Shown here one piece after another: positions 1 to 11,740 of a DNA stretch of 64,000 nucleotides (the stretch's first letter is position 1; each line of letters begins with the position of its first letter). Under the pieces are notes generated by a model. The model was given only the letters and a program-made list of their open reading frames with translations. It had not been told where the DNA came from and searched no databases. The stretch comes from Sindora glabra. Taxonomy: Eukaryota > Streptophyta > Magnoliopsida > Fabales > Fabaceae. Made by a program: the position numbers and the translations under genes. The DNA lies in assembly GCA_020226215.1 (NCBI GenBank), contig CM035233.1, positions 2,914,001 through 2,978,000 of the forward strand. Reading direction: 5' to 3'.

Positions 1-802
1 ATTATTTAGGTGGCAGTGATATATTATTAGATGTTACTCACTATCTATAATCCATAAATTGGTCATTGCTAACATAGTAAGAACTAATAGGGTTGCATAA
101 AAAAAATAGGAATAAGACAGTAATTAATTAGGCTTTAGTTACACTAAAATCCTATTAATTGGGCTTGTTATTTAGTGCATACATATATTATCATGATAAT
201 AATATATTATTTATATAATATATAGTGTATTATGTGATATTATCTAATATTAAAGTAATATCAGATAATTATGTCATTTGATATTAAATAATTATATTAT
301 GGGATAATATTATTATTTAATAATATTTAATTATTAATATTAAGATAATATTAGATAACTAACTTATAACCTCTATCTTTCTTTACTCTTACCATGATAG
401 GGATAAGATATTAGTGGTTAAGTGAAATTAAGAGAAAAAAAGGTGGTTTCCTAGTAAAACTAGGAAAGTGGCAAGCCTTTGTTCTATAAAAGAGTATGAA
501 GGCATCACTTTATATTAGTGAATGCAAACTACCCCTAGAATAACCAAAAAATGCATTAAAATCTTAATCCCTCATGAGAGAAATGTTTTCTTCTAAATTC
601 GTGTAGGTTGAGAAGTTATTATTCATTTCATACAGATATCGTAAAGGTACCATCATTTGATTGTGCTTGTGATTCATGATTTGTACACTAAGAGGTAATC
701 CTTATATACATAATTCTTGATCTATGCCTTGTACATTATTTTGGGAAGGTTTCATAAAATTTCTAAAATTCTGCTATACTTAAGTGTATATGAAATCCAA
801 CA
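1..802 (+). mobile_element. 3' half of a Ty1/copia LTR (same family as the LTRs at 36037 and 43379)
   Basis: This stretch aligns by eye along its length with about 36825-37634 and 44165-44955, the 3' halves of the two LTRs of the complete copia element in this window. Shared landmarks are a block rich in TAATATTA-type words, a conserved TATA box followed by ATGAAGGCATCA, and an end in CCAACA. The copy is cut by the window edge, so its 5' part is not visible. No primer binding site follows position 802, so this is a 3' LTR or a solo LTR rather than a 5' LTR. The flank after 802 leads into MULE-related sequence, so the LTR probably truncated or invaded that MULE. Confidence 0.8.
485..491 (+). 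promoter_or_regulatory. TATA box of the copia LTR (window-start copy)
   Basis: TATAAAA follows TTC and precedes ATGAAGGCATCA. The same arrangement occurs in the two other LTRs at 37309 and 44630. Conservation in all three copies makes this the likely U3/R promoter. This is inference from conservation, with no transcript evidence. Confidence 0.5.
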
Positions 803-979
803 TTGAATGATGAGAAATTTGGGTAAGAAAATGCATATACAGGCAATAGGAGTTGCACAAGCATAGAGCAAAAAAAAAAAAAACCACAAACAAGTAATCA
901 AATACTATTGTAATCATAGAAGATAAGCCACTTTAGATTAGATAAAGATTTAAATTCAAGAAATTCTGGAGGTTTAAAA

Positions 980-2905
980 TGCTAACTGATGGCAAGTTAT
1001 ACAATTTAAGCTTAGATTAGATTTTGGTACGAAGACTATGGCCAAGGATGCTATGTGTAACTATAGTTTTTGTAAAAGCAAGTTAGTATGGATTAACAAA
1101 GATTATAAGAAGAGATTGGTTATGCAAATGTAGGAGGATTAGCCATTTAATTTGAGGGTTAATCATGATACATAAAAATAAGTTTAGCAAATAAAAAGGC
1201 TAATTGACATTTATACTTGTCTAAGATATTTCAAAAATCCATAGGCCAAAACTAAGCTAATAGGCAAGAAATTTGTTGATAAGATCATAAAAGATCTTAA
1301 TGTCAATCACAAGACAATTAAAGGGAATGTAAAGAAAAAGTGAGGAGTTCATTTATCAAGGCATTAGGCTTATAGGGCTAGGAGAAAGGCAATTGAATTG
1401 GTTAAGGGAACTTTCAAAGACCAATATAGCAAGTTATAGATCTATGCTAAGTAGTTGCTTAAGAACAATAAAGGAAGTTTTGTTATTATAAGTGAAAATG
1501 AGCCATCCTTAAATTAGCCTCTAATATTTCAAAGGATTTATGTTTGTTTTGAAAGATACAAAAGGGCATATGTTAAGTGTTGTAGGCTATTAATATTACT
1601 AGATAAGTGTAGGCGTACATTAGGGTCGATTATTAATTGCCATAGGAAAGGATGGAAATAATCAAATGTTTCTTATATCTTTTGTAGTGGTTAAAGTAAA
1701 GATTAAGGACTCCTAAGAATGATTTATAGAAAGATTGATCATTAACATTGGGCTTATTATGGAGTATAGATGGTCATTAAGTTTATACTAACAAAAGGTA
1801 TGATGTAAGCTTTGACTTACACTATACAAATATATTATTGATTTAGTCTGAAATAGTTGTATTTTCTTGTGCAAGGGCTTGATATTGTAGCTTTGGATAA
1901 AGAGATTAACATAGATTTTGTGTGAAGCACATGTATGCCAACTTCAAGAAGAAATTCTCATGAGAGGAACCAAGAGATGCCATGTGCAAGGCTATAACGG
2001 TCACTGCACAACTAGAATTTAAGAATGTCATGAATGAGATTAAGAGGCTTAATATTGATACTTGGAATCACTTGATAGAGTTTGACCATCGGAAGTGGAC
2101 TTGCTCAACTTACTCAACTCACATAAGATGTCACTTATAAACTAATAACACATGTGAGACATTTAATAAGGTCATATTAGAGCATAAGGACAAGCCAATA
2201 ATACAATTCATTAAAGATCTTAAATGCTATCTCATAGAGAGGGTAATTGTAAACAATGGGAGAATAATGAGATACAATAGTTTAATGTGTCCTCAAATTC
2301 AGGAGATTTTGGAGGACATTAAGGAAAAAAGCAATCTTTGGATACCAATCTGGGTAGGGGATGAACTAGGTGCATTGTTTGAAGTTGAAAAAAAAAATCT
2401 AATGAGTATGTTGTTAACTTAATTGAAAAAACTTATTTATGTAAGATGTAGGATTTGACATGCATACCATGCTGCCACGCAGTGGCTACCATGGCATCGT
2501 GCAACCATAAACTTGAATATTATGTTCAAAGATACTATAGGCATTGTCATGGCTTTTCTTGTTTGCAATAGCATTATTTTTATTCTTTACCAGTGATATT
2601 ATTTTCCTTGTTTGTAGTAAGGAGATGTACCTAGCATGCTATAAGAATATCATCTACTTTACAAATAGCCTAAATTTGTGGCCTAAGAAAGATAGAGAGC
2701 CCTTTTAACTTTTGCAAATTAGAAGACATGCTAGCAAGTTAAAGAATATGAGAAAAAAGGATTTGGATAAGAAGTTAAAGGACCTTTATAGGTTGCCCAG
2801 GCACCATTCTAGTTACAAATATGCTAGATGCTAATAATTTAGACATAATACAGGTAGCTGCAAAAGCAAGACAAGGGTAGATAGATGAAATTCTAGTGGG
2901 GATAA
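980..2905 (+). pseudogene. MULE (MuDR/Mutator-like) transposase relic
   Basis: Plus-strand reading with frameshifts and many stops recovers the order of a plant MULE transposase. An N-terminal region has a YRARRKAIELVKG-like segment near 1370-1410. The catalytic-domain entry reads RIYVCFERYKRAYVK then LLILLDKC near 1535-1620. The core piece HMYANFKKKF lies at 1927-1960, followed by IKRLNIDTWNHLIEFDHRKW and a segment ending in CETFNKVI at 2150-2175. A SWIM zinc finger lies at 2440-2484 (C-K-M-stop-D-L-T-C-I-P-C-C-H-A-V). A C-terminal zinc-knuckle relic is near 2815-2870. The catalytic region is too eroded to place the DDE triad with confidence. The 5' terminus is missing because a copia LTR ends at 802. 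The gene cannot code for a functional enzyme. Confidence 0.85.
2440..2484 (+). other. SWIM zinc-finger remnant of the MULE transposase
   Basis: The frame reads CKM*DLTCIPCCHAV, matching the CxCxxWxxxxxPCxHA pattern typical of plant MULE transposases. The tryptophan position is now a TAG stop (TGG to TAG is one transition). This segment is the strongest single piece of evidence for the MULE assignment. Confidence 0.8.
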
Positions 2906-3154
2906 TAAAGCATTTAAGGCATCACAATCACAACCTTCCAAAACACAAGCATCGAAGGTAAAACTATCCATATCCAAACTAGTCAAGCCATAATCATCTA
3001 AGTTCAAAGTTGCTAATTATGAACCTATCAAGCTACAATTATGTAAGTACAAAGTTAGCAAAGCACAACTATTCAAGAGGAAGGGTAGACTCTCTTAGTA
3101 AGATACAAGAAAGCCACAAGTTAGGACCTTTAAATTAACAATTAAAGAAGAACA
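2906..3154 (+). other. Low-complexity C-terminal tail of the MULE transposase region
   Basis: Broken frames here are rich in Lys, Ser, Gln and Pro, as expected for the disordered tail after the MULE zinc knuckle. No domain is recognisable. The stretch ends at the 5-bp target duplication of the solo LTR that follows. Confidence 0.4.
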
Positions 3155-3159
3155 TGTGA

Positions 3160-6005
3160 TGTAACTCCCTTACTTATTAACACCTTAATTCTCATTAAAT
3201 AGGTAATCGTTATACAATTAGGTCTTTTTGAAGTAAATTTATGATTCTGCGTAATAGAATATTACAGAATTTGAGTCTCAGATATTTGCTCCTGATTTCC
3301 AGAATTACTGGATCAACTTCAAAAATATGAAAAACTACTTTGCAGAACTCCAAAAATCATGAAATTGAATTATATGAACATTTCACGTGTTAACTAAATC
3401 CTATAAAAATTTGACATAATTTAGACATCATCAAGCCTTTCAAAACTGACAGCAAAGTGTTTCTGTCCCAGTGCCATCCAGAATTCACAACCGTAAAAAT
3501 AAACCCTTATTTCAGGGGGTAAATCAACTATGAATAAGCTCAAATTTGGTATGGGACCTTATTAACATATTATATACTTGACATAAAATTTTTAGATAAA
3601 AAATCATCCATTTACTTCTTCTGTTATCTGAGATACAATTAGTGCTATGCACTGTGATGGTAACAGGGGAGACCAAAACATGTAATAAATTCACATAGTA
3701 AATAAACTTATTTTAGGATTAATTTTGGTACAGAGTTCATTGAGTATGTAAGGTTCATCACTGAATTTTATCATAATTTTTTGAGCATTAAAAATCCACC
3801 AAAAGTCCCTGCAAACATACTCAACCTGCTGCCTACGAGTTCACTGTTCATTTGGTCATTTCCAATTTCACACATATTGCATACTAAATTGCCTTATACT
3901 CTCAACCAACTCACAATACATCAAATTCATATATTTCATACAATATAGGCAAGGGTCATATAGTTATACAAAAAGTTCAACTTACAAAACATATATCCAT
4001 CACATACAACATTACAAACTATATAAATATTTTTAATACAACTTCAAAACATTATTCTCCTTTGTCAAGAGGGCTTTTAGAAGCATCACCTGGAATGGTT
4101 AGTAACAATACAGAAACATAAGAAACAAAGTTTCCCAGTAGCTAGCTATTACCATAAAAATATATCAAGCCATTCCAGATCCTTAAGCAAATAAAATGTA
4201 CATTTCAAAATCAATTAATCATTTATCATCTCATTCCATACCATTGTAAGAAATGTGCATCACACATAGCAATCATCAAGCCCATTCAAGGACTCATAAA
4301 GATATCAAGATGGCCATCACAGATAGTCGTACCTAGGCCTCATATACAACAATTTTACTGTCTTCTCGGGGAACTCGGGCCATAGGCCTCACACACAGCA
4401 ATCTCACTGTCTTCCCGGGGTACTCGGGCCATAGGTATCATATACAACAATTTTATGCACATCAATTTCATACACATTCCATACAATGGCATAAAATACA
4501 AAAAATACATAAATGAAAAACAGAGCTTAAGGATAAAGCTAGCTACCTTTTAAAAGCTTCCAATAGTGATGTTTCCTTTGCCCTCACTTAAAAACTTCTT
4601 TACAATTCCTCTTGCCTTCCTAACTTGTCACTTCTTAGTCTACATAAATACACATCATAATTCTTATTAGAACATCATCATTTTTCTTAAACTTCATGCA
4701 TTCTTCACTTCCTCCACATACACTAAACCATGAAGGAAGTACCCAAATTTTAATGTACATTCCAATATCTCCTAAATTTCATTGTAATACATTATTCTAA
4801 TCTTCCAAAAACACAATTTAAATGGCTAAATCTCCTTCCCTCCTTCTTTTCCATATTCACGGTTTTGGCTTCTCAAAAGGGAAGTTTCACACACACATTC
4901 ATAATTCAAAATTTCATCTTCCATAGGATTCATAATTCATAAGAATCATTCTAATTTCATCAATTTAGCCAAATTCCAAACAAATCATGCCAAATCCATA
5001 CATGCACCATTATGCCTCTAAAACCCTAGTGTGTACATCATGGTTTCTTGTTGTTTTTACACCAAACCAAAGTCATAGATCAACATATCAACATTCAAAA
5101 CACCATTAGACATGTTCAAATCATCCAAAACTCCATGGTCAACCACCTTTGACCACACCAACATCAAAATTTCAAGAAACTAAAAAGTGTACATTAAAGA
5201 GCTTTTAGAGGAGAACATTTTTACCTCTTGGTGCAACTTGAAAATCCTCACTTAGAGCTCACTAAACTTGATCAAACTTGAGATTTTTTCAATCTAAACA
5301 CACCAATAGATAGAGCTTGATGAGAGGAGCAACTTTTCCTTCTACACCTAAGCCTAATTCTCACTATTTTTGGGTGAAAAAGTCAAAAGAAAATTTCTCT
5401 CTCTTCCTTCTCTCTCTTGCACGTTTTTGGTGCTTTTATGGAGGTGTTCTACGGCTACAAGGTGAAATGGAGAAGAAGAAAGAGTTTTTATGAAGCTTCA
5501 AGGGTATTTTGGTCATTTTTAAAATTTTCAAGGGTATTTTAGTCCTTTTTCACCAATTAGTAAGGCTATTCTTGCCATTTTTTTCTAATAATGACACTTG
5601 TCATGTGTCTATTAGTCACACTAAATAAAATCACATATTACACCCTAAATTCTTGGTTATTCATATTAGATCCTAAATTCTTGGTTATTTACACTTTAAC
5701 TACACCCGATTTTGCACTTTTACAATTTAGTCCATAGGATTTTTGTCTGTTTAAAATTCCTTACACTGTCAAACTTAGACAACTCCCTTTTTTAGGATTT
5801 TCTAACCTCCTCTGATCATCTATACTGTTTAGGAAAATTAATTCTTTTTCTACTATCCTTTTTCCTTCAAAATTTCGTCTACCCTTACACTTAATTCCTT
5901 TCAACTTAAGATTCACCCACTAAGCTAATTCAAACGTGCTCTTCATTTCTACAGTCTCAGAATTTAGAGATTCAAATGATAAAATTAAAAATTCAGGACA
6001 TTACA
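3160..6005 (+). mobile_element. Gypsy-type solo LTR, 2846 bp, with perfect 5-bp target duplication
   Basis: The element starts TGTAACTCCC and ends GGACATTACA, so both ends are TG...CA. It is flanked by TGTGA at 3155-3159 and 6006-6010. No internal coding sequence, PBS or PPT is present, so it is a solo LTR left by LTR-LTR recombination. The TGTAAC-CCC start and the near 3-kb length are usual for long-LTR Ty3/gypsy chromoviruses (Tekay/Del). That lineage call is inference, because no pol is present. Homopolymer-rich AT sequence fills most of it. A 49-bp tandem repeat lies at 4335-4455. The LTR splits MULE-derived sequence, so it is younger than the MULE. Confidence 0.85.
4335..4455 (+). repeat. 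49-bp tandem repeat, about 2.5 units, inside the solo LTR
   Basis: Units start at 4335, 4384 and 4433 with AGGCCTCA or AGGTATCA and carry CAATTTTACTGTCTTC-like cores followed by CGGGG-ACTCGGGCCAT. The spacing is exactly 49 bp. The third unit breaks off after about 23 bp. The units are markedly GC-richer than the surrounding LTR. Confidence 0.85.
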
Positions 6006-6582
6006 TGTGAAGCTTACGATCCCCTTCCCCCTTTAAAAAAAAAAAGGCTGCCAATTCAAGCTTATCTATTAAGTTAAGGAAGAAAGCATTTAAACACAAT
6101 GGAAAGAATTATGTGAGAAAAGAGACATTAGATTAAATTTTTGAAGGTAGTAAACTTAAATTCAAGAAGGCGATTTCTACTAAGAATCTAAAGCTAGTCA
6201 TAACAATACTATGTGATGAATTTGGAATAGTATGATATAGTAGGCATGTTAGGGGATTTATATTATTTTAAGCATGATAAGGGGAATTTTTTTTTGTTTA
6301 AGCATTTCAAGGATTGTGAATTGTGATAATTATTCTGGGTTATAGACATGCTATCCATACTGCATATGGCACAACTAAGATGAAATTATTTTTGAATGCT
6401 TTGTGAGTTTTTAGTCTTATGTCTGGTTGGGAGTTTAATATGAAAATATAATTTGTGGACATGTTCATTTACATTTATTCTTACATGTTCACTTAAATAT
6501 ATTGTTCATAAATTTTGTTGACAAATCTTATGTTCATTAACTTATGTTGAGGCTGTTTCTTGATAAGTTTTATTAACTATAG
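6006..6582 (+). other. MULE-flank sequence downstream of the solo LTR, no recognisable gene
   Basis: The stretch resumes directly after the second TGTGA duplication. The first 230 bp are Lys-codon-rich in broken frames and may be the far C-terminus of the MULE transposase or its 3' region. The remainder is AT-rich with no recognisable motif. Confidence 0.35.
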
Positions 6583-6870
6583 AAAAGGCGATTTCCAATT
6601 ATATTAATGACTTGGTTATGTCACAATTGTATAATATTAAGTCTGGTTGTCATGAATAAAATTTCAATTTTTTTTGTCTCAATTGGTTTGGTTTTCTTGA
6701 TAGGTATTATGTTTATTGCCTATGCCTTAAAAAAAAGCTATTTCCAATTGCATTATGTATTTGGTTGTGTCATGATTGTCTAGTATTAAGTTTAGTTGTC
6801 CTGAATACAAGTTCAATTTTTTGGGTTTTAATTGTTTCCTCTGGGTTTAGGGAGAAGTTTGCTTGCTTGT
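6583..6870 (+). repeat. Imperfect tandem duplication, about 149-bp period
   Basis: The block starting TTTCCAATT at 6592 recurs at 6741. Both copies are followed by a TTGGTT(A/G)TGTCA word, then TATTAAGT and GTTGTC(A/C)TGAATA, then TTCAATTTTTT. Divergence is perhaps 15-20 percent by eye. It lies between the transposase relic and the GRF relic and may be subterminal MULE sequence, which is inference. Confidence 0.7.
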
Positions 6871-7300
6871 AATTTTTTATCTACTTTTATAGTCACAAGC
6901 CATTAAGTATAGGTTTATTATTACAACACTTTTAGGTGTATTGTTAAAATTATAAATAATGACATTCTTTTACATTGTCTTCATTTACATAGCTTTAATT
7001 TACATTGTCTGTTGTAGATCAAAATAGATGCTTTTAACATTTCCAATAAAAAAAATGCTTAGCTTTCAAACTATGCTCAAACACATTTGCAAAAAGGATA
7101 TTCACTTTCATTTCCATCAATTGAGGTACAACTACATAATAAAAGGCCAAACAAGCCATAAAATAGAGCACCCCAACCTATTCAATTTCTCCTAAAACCA
7201 AAAAAACAAAGCACCTAAAATGTACTCCAAAATAGAACATTTGAAACCTCTTGACAAAAAGCCCCTCCATTAACCTCTGACAAACTAATAGATTTTAATC

Positions 7301-7575
7301 TTAATCAATTGCCTTAAATAACAAAAAAGCTAGTAGTAACACCATGAACGCTATCCAACCAATAGCAATGCCACAAACCCTTTCCCTCTACATTAGCATG
7401 TTAACCTTCTTTTGCATTATTTTAAGAACCTTTTTCTCCCATTTAGAATGCTTGAGGTCACGCCAAACCATGTAGTCATAACCTTTTTTCCCCTTTATAA
7501 TAGCCTGAGGATTTTTTTTATCATTTAAGAAGTCATTACCTTTGCCTTCTTGCCACATTTGTATTTCTGGGTTAC
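7301..7575 (-). pseudogene. GRF-type zinc-finger protein relic with C-terminal membrane segment
   Basis: The minus-strand reading begins VTQKYKCGKKAKVMTS, continues NPQA and then GYDYMVWRDLKHSKWEKK. This fits the GRF zinc-finger pattern (CG, then NPGR, then a Cys followed by F-x-W-x-D), with several zinc ligands degraded. A Lys-rich coiled-coil-like helix follows (KVLKIMQKKVNML), then a hydrophobic segment IGWIAFMVLLLAFLLF near the end. This is the usual layout of small plant GRF proteins, which are often carried by transposons. It has an in-frame TAA (near 7525) and TAG (near 7390) and a one-base frameshift in an A-run near 7510. It is convergent to the MULE transposase and is probably a passenger of that element. 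Assignment is by eye. Confidence 0.6.
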
Positions 7576-8164
7576 GTTCTTTAACATCAAGAGAGCATTA
7601 CCTAATTCACCATAGTCTTCAGATCTATTTTCTATCTTCAATTGTCATTATTGGTTCCACTCAAACCCTAAAGCAAAATAATTTTTGAATTTTGCAATGG
7701 TTGATAAAAATTTAGCAAGCAAAATAAATAATCCTTAAATAATTTGAGCAATGTTATCAAAATGAAAATTTAGGATCCATATTAACTGTTCCCTGAAAGC
7801 TATATTAGAAAAAACATGCCACATTAGCATTGCTATTACCTTTCTAATAGAAGGTTCACATTTGGACAATAAGTGGGCAATTTAATTAAATATAGAGACC
7901 AAAATAGATTATTTTAAAAAAGAGGGACCGAAATCATGTAATTTGTATATTAGGAAATAAAGTGCAATTAAGCCTTTTATTTTTCTTTTACTAATCTTCT
8001 TTCATTGTTTGATTTTATAATGTGGAATGGGTTTAAAGAACAATTAAAAAATATATTTTTCTAGCCTTTTTTATATTTTTTTCAATTGATATGGGATTTT
8101 TACTCCCTTTTAATATTTTTTTACCACAAATTAGAATGAAGAGTTATAATATATGATAGAAGTT
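7576..8164. other. AT-rich interval, possible MULE end
   Basis: No gene is recognisable. At about 7880-7970 a stretch with GAGACCAAAA, GAGGGACCGAAAT and AAGTGCAATTAAGCC resembles the terminal regions of plant MULEs. No matching inverted terminus can be shown, because the left end is lost beyond 802. Confidence 0.3.
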
Positions 8165-8239
8165 ATAGGCCAAATGAGGGTGAATTGATTTTGATAAAAA
8201 TTAACAAATAAAACTTGTGATAATGTTTTAGTACAAAAC

Positions 8240-10596
8240 TGTTAGCCTCAAGTTTATATGATGAGTTTTGATGATAATAAATGGGTGTTACAATAGCATT
8301 GTATATCTTGTACTAAAGTGATATATATTGTACAAGTTTTAATAGACATACTATATTATGATTGATTAAGATACATGATATAATGATTTTATATGTTCTT
8401 ATACTAATTTGTTATATATTTTATATATGAATCATGAATATTAATATCTTGATATATTAAACTAGACTAACTATATAGTTTACAAAGTTTATGAACCTTT
8501 ATATAAGAAAGTCCAATAAGTATAATGAGAGTTAGCATTGAAGTAAAAAAATGGAAAATCATATTATACTTAACTCAAGAACAAGAAAGAAAGATAAGAA
8601 AGAAGATATGATTCAAGCATTGAAGGATGACAAGATTCAAGTTTTAAAAGTTTGAAAGCATAAAAAAAAGTCTAAGGATTTCATTGGTATAGTTTTTCAT
8701 TTTAAGCTTGGTTTTTCTTGTAAAAGAGTTTTTCATGATATAGAGTTCATTTATATTTTTAAAATCTTAGCTTGATCAAGACTTTTAGAAAGATAGCCTA
8801 TAGGGATACTTTAAAAGCTAATCAGATATGAGTTTTTGGTGATTTTGATCTTGAATTTTGATCACTCTGTTAATCGAATCTCATAAAATGTTTATAATTT
8901 GATTATTAAACTTTTTCCATATGAAAGTAAGATCAAATAGCTTTCCACGAACATGTTATTTAGTTAAAATGATTAATATATGAAAGAGTTATAGATTTCT
9001 TAATTTGAGTTTAAAAATTAATTTTCTGCATTCTAGTTCTTTTTGACCTTTGCTCATTTTTTTACCATATCTTAAAAATCATAAATGATATGAGCATAGA
9101 ATCATTTTTATATGAAAATAAACTCAAAGAACTTTTCATGGATGAGTTATTTGCTGAAAATGATCAAGATATGAGAGAGTTATAAATTTTACTAGTTAAG
9201 TCTCAAAATTAAATTTTTACAATCCATTCTTTTTTACCTTTGCTCATTATTTCAATCATATTTTAAGAATCACATAAGATATGAGCATAAATTGAAAGTA
9301 GACTTAAGTACCTTTCCAATGATAGGTTATTTGCTAAAAATAGACTTAGAATGAAGAAGTTATGCCTTTTAAAGTTAAGTCTATAATTTTATTTTTGAGA
9401 ATCAATTGGTCAATTGATTCTGGATGAGTAAAAGTGAAAATTTTCATCAAAATAAATTGGCTAATTGATTTTGAATGTTTTGATGCCTACATAATGGCTA
9501 TAAATGATCAATTTTCATTCTCAAATGTCCTAAACAATTATAATACCACATGAGCTTTATATATAGGCTATGGAACATCAAATATAAGATAAAGAAAGCC
9601 TAAATTTCATTTTTTAACATCATTTCACTCCATCTTTTATCAAAATAATGAATTGAGCTCTCTATTTAAAAGTTCTCTATTCTAGGGTCTTTATTTATTT
9701 CATCCACTCTATAAAAGAGTTTGTTTGATTATTCATCTATATCACTTTCAAATTATAAAGGATAAGGCATCTTTTAAAAATTCGTTGAAAGGGTGCGGTA
9801 TCTCTTATAAAGAGACAATTCACTCAAGGAAGGGAAATTATTTGTGAAGAGGCTTCCTCAAGTGCTTGGTTGAAACTTGAAGAGACAGTGGATTGAAACA
9901 TAAATTTAGAAAGTTTAGAGAATGGATATACACCTTAAAAAGGATATTTAATGGGCAACCATTATAAATTCTTATATCTAATTTCTTTATCTCTATTTAT
10001 TTATTTTTCTGCACTATATTCTATTTTTCTTAATTATATGTTCTATTTTTGTTGTTATTATTTATTGAATATATTATGTTTTAAAGTTTATATTGATTCT
10101 TGAATGATTAAATGCTTGAAAGGGGTGTATATCTATCTATGTGCTTCTTGATGATTTTTCTATGCATAATTGATGAAATTAATGAATATATTGTGCTTCA
10201 ATATTGATCTTGACACTTGAATGATTAAATGGTTGAAAAAGAAATCCATCTATGCATTGGCTTCTTGATTCTTTATCTATGCATAGTGGAATGAGTTGCT
10301 TTGCACAAGTACATTGAATTGTTATATGTTATGTGCAAACCTTTTCATTGAATTATCTTAAATTTATTTCTTGATATTTGTTTATGGATAGTAAAATAAG
10401 TTAATTTGTACTCATTCTTTGAATTATCATATCTCGAGTGCAAAAATCTTTATAAAGCTCTATTGGAATTTTTTGAATTAAAATTATCCTCATGACTTCC
10501 AAAAATAAAAAGTTTTTTAAAGAAAATTTTAAAAATGATGAAAGTTTTAACAAAACCCAATTCACCTGTTCTATGTGTGAGTTACCAAGGACTATA
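8240..10596 (+). mobile_element. Copia (SIRE-like) solo LTR, about 2357 bp, target duplication AAAAC
   Basis: The start TGTTAGCCTC is followed by the phrase GTTTTGATGATAATAAA, usual near the start of SIRE/Maximus-type LTRs. Near the other end ACCCAATTCACC, then GTGTGAGTTACCAAGG, is also usual for that group. The flanking pentamer AAAAC occurs at 8235-8239 and 10597-10601. The last bases (GGACTATA) no longer show the expected CA, so the 3' border depends on the target duplication. No internal region is present. Orientation and lineage are inferred from these words, not from pol. Confidence 0.6.
8870..9410 (+). repeat. Three imperfect modules of about 180 bp within the solo LTR
   Basis: Three successive blocks each carry an AAAATGAT or AAAATAGA word, a GTTAT(A) followed by a TTAAGTCT-like word, an ATTAATTTT-like word and, in the first two, TTTTGACCTTTGCTCA or TTTTTACCTTTGCTCA. 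The GCTCATT words at about 9051 and 9242 give the period. Similarity is loose, so this is an old internal amplification. Confidence 0.5.
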
Positions 10597-11740
10597 AAAA
10601 CTGTGAGATGTAATAAAAATTCTTGGAATTTTAATGAATATGTAGCTTCAAAAATGTGAAATCATTCAATAAAAGTTAAATTAGTTTGGTTGTAAATCTT
10701 TTTAAATCAAAAGAATTTTTTAGAACCATGCAATATTGAGAAAATTATATTTCTTAAAACAACAAAAATATAAATAGGAGAAAATAAAAGGAACACTAAG
10801 AATTTTTATAAAGGTTTAATGATTCAAAATGAATGCCTTTTGGGTCCACTTTTCTCTTCTCAAGTTACTAAGTATTACTTAAGGTATTCATTAATTTTTT
10901 ACCAAGTTACAATACCTATCTTTGCAAGATCTTCCCAATCTATATGAAGATTTTTACTACCACCTAATTTTATAAGATTTTCCTAATCTCCACTAGGATT
11001 TGAATCACTAGTTAACTTTATAAGATTTTGCCAATCTCTACTAAGATTTCAATCACTATCTAACTTTACAAAGTTCACAATCTCTACTAGGATTTTAACA
11101 AGATACAAAAAGGATTTTTTTTTCACAATTTCTTAAAGAAATTTAAAAGATTTCACCTAATAACACTCTTAGAATAAATATACAAATTTTTGTTCTAGAG
11201 TGAGAATGATAGGAAAGCTTCAGTTTTGGCTCATATGAGAGCTAGAGAGAACTTATAAATTGTAATGCAATGCTTGTCTCTTTTGTCTCCAAAGTTATAT
11301 AACTTATTTATAGACAAAAAAATGATGAAAGCAACTTTGATTTCAAGTTATCTTTCCTTTGGCTTTAAGTCATCTTTTCTGTAGCTCCAAGTTTAAATTT
11401 TGAACTTTTAGCTTTAAGTTTGAATTTTGAAACAAATGGTTCCATAAAAAGTTGGCTTGTTTAAGAAGATTTCTAAAATATCCTATGTGTTGAATATACC
11501 ATGGATGTACCATAGGAGACAAAATCCAATCACTTTTTCATCTAATTTTGATTTTCATCCAATATAATAACTAGATTATTATTTCATAAAAGTGGATTTT
11601 CTTTTAGAATTTCAATTTAGCTGGCTTGTATTATATGATTATTGTTCCAAATTGTTCTTCCAGCTATAAAAAAGGTGTCTCAACTTCATATATTATTTTT
11701 TATTAATTTTAGTATATGTTGTATAATTTAAAATTTAAAT

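Larger units (their letters stand above)
8165..11740. mobile_element. Unclassified dispersed repeat (family X), interrupted by a copia-like solo LTR
   Basis: The left piece (about 8165-8239) starts GGGTGAATTG and ends TAGTACAAAAC. The right piece resumes at 10597 with AAAAC then TGTGAGATGTAATAAAAA and runs through at least 11200. Joined across the inserted LTR the two pieces form one continuous repeat. The right piece carries four degenerate modules with the words AAGATTTT-CCAATCT and CACTAGGATT between about 10920 and 11110. No coding capacity is visible. The right border is approximate. Confidence 0.45.
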
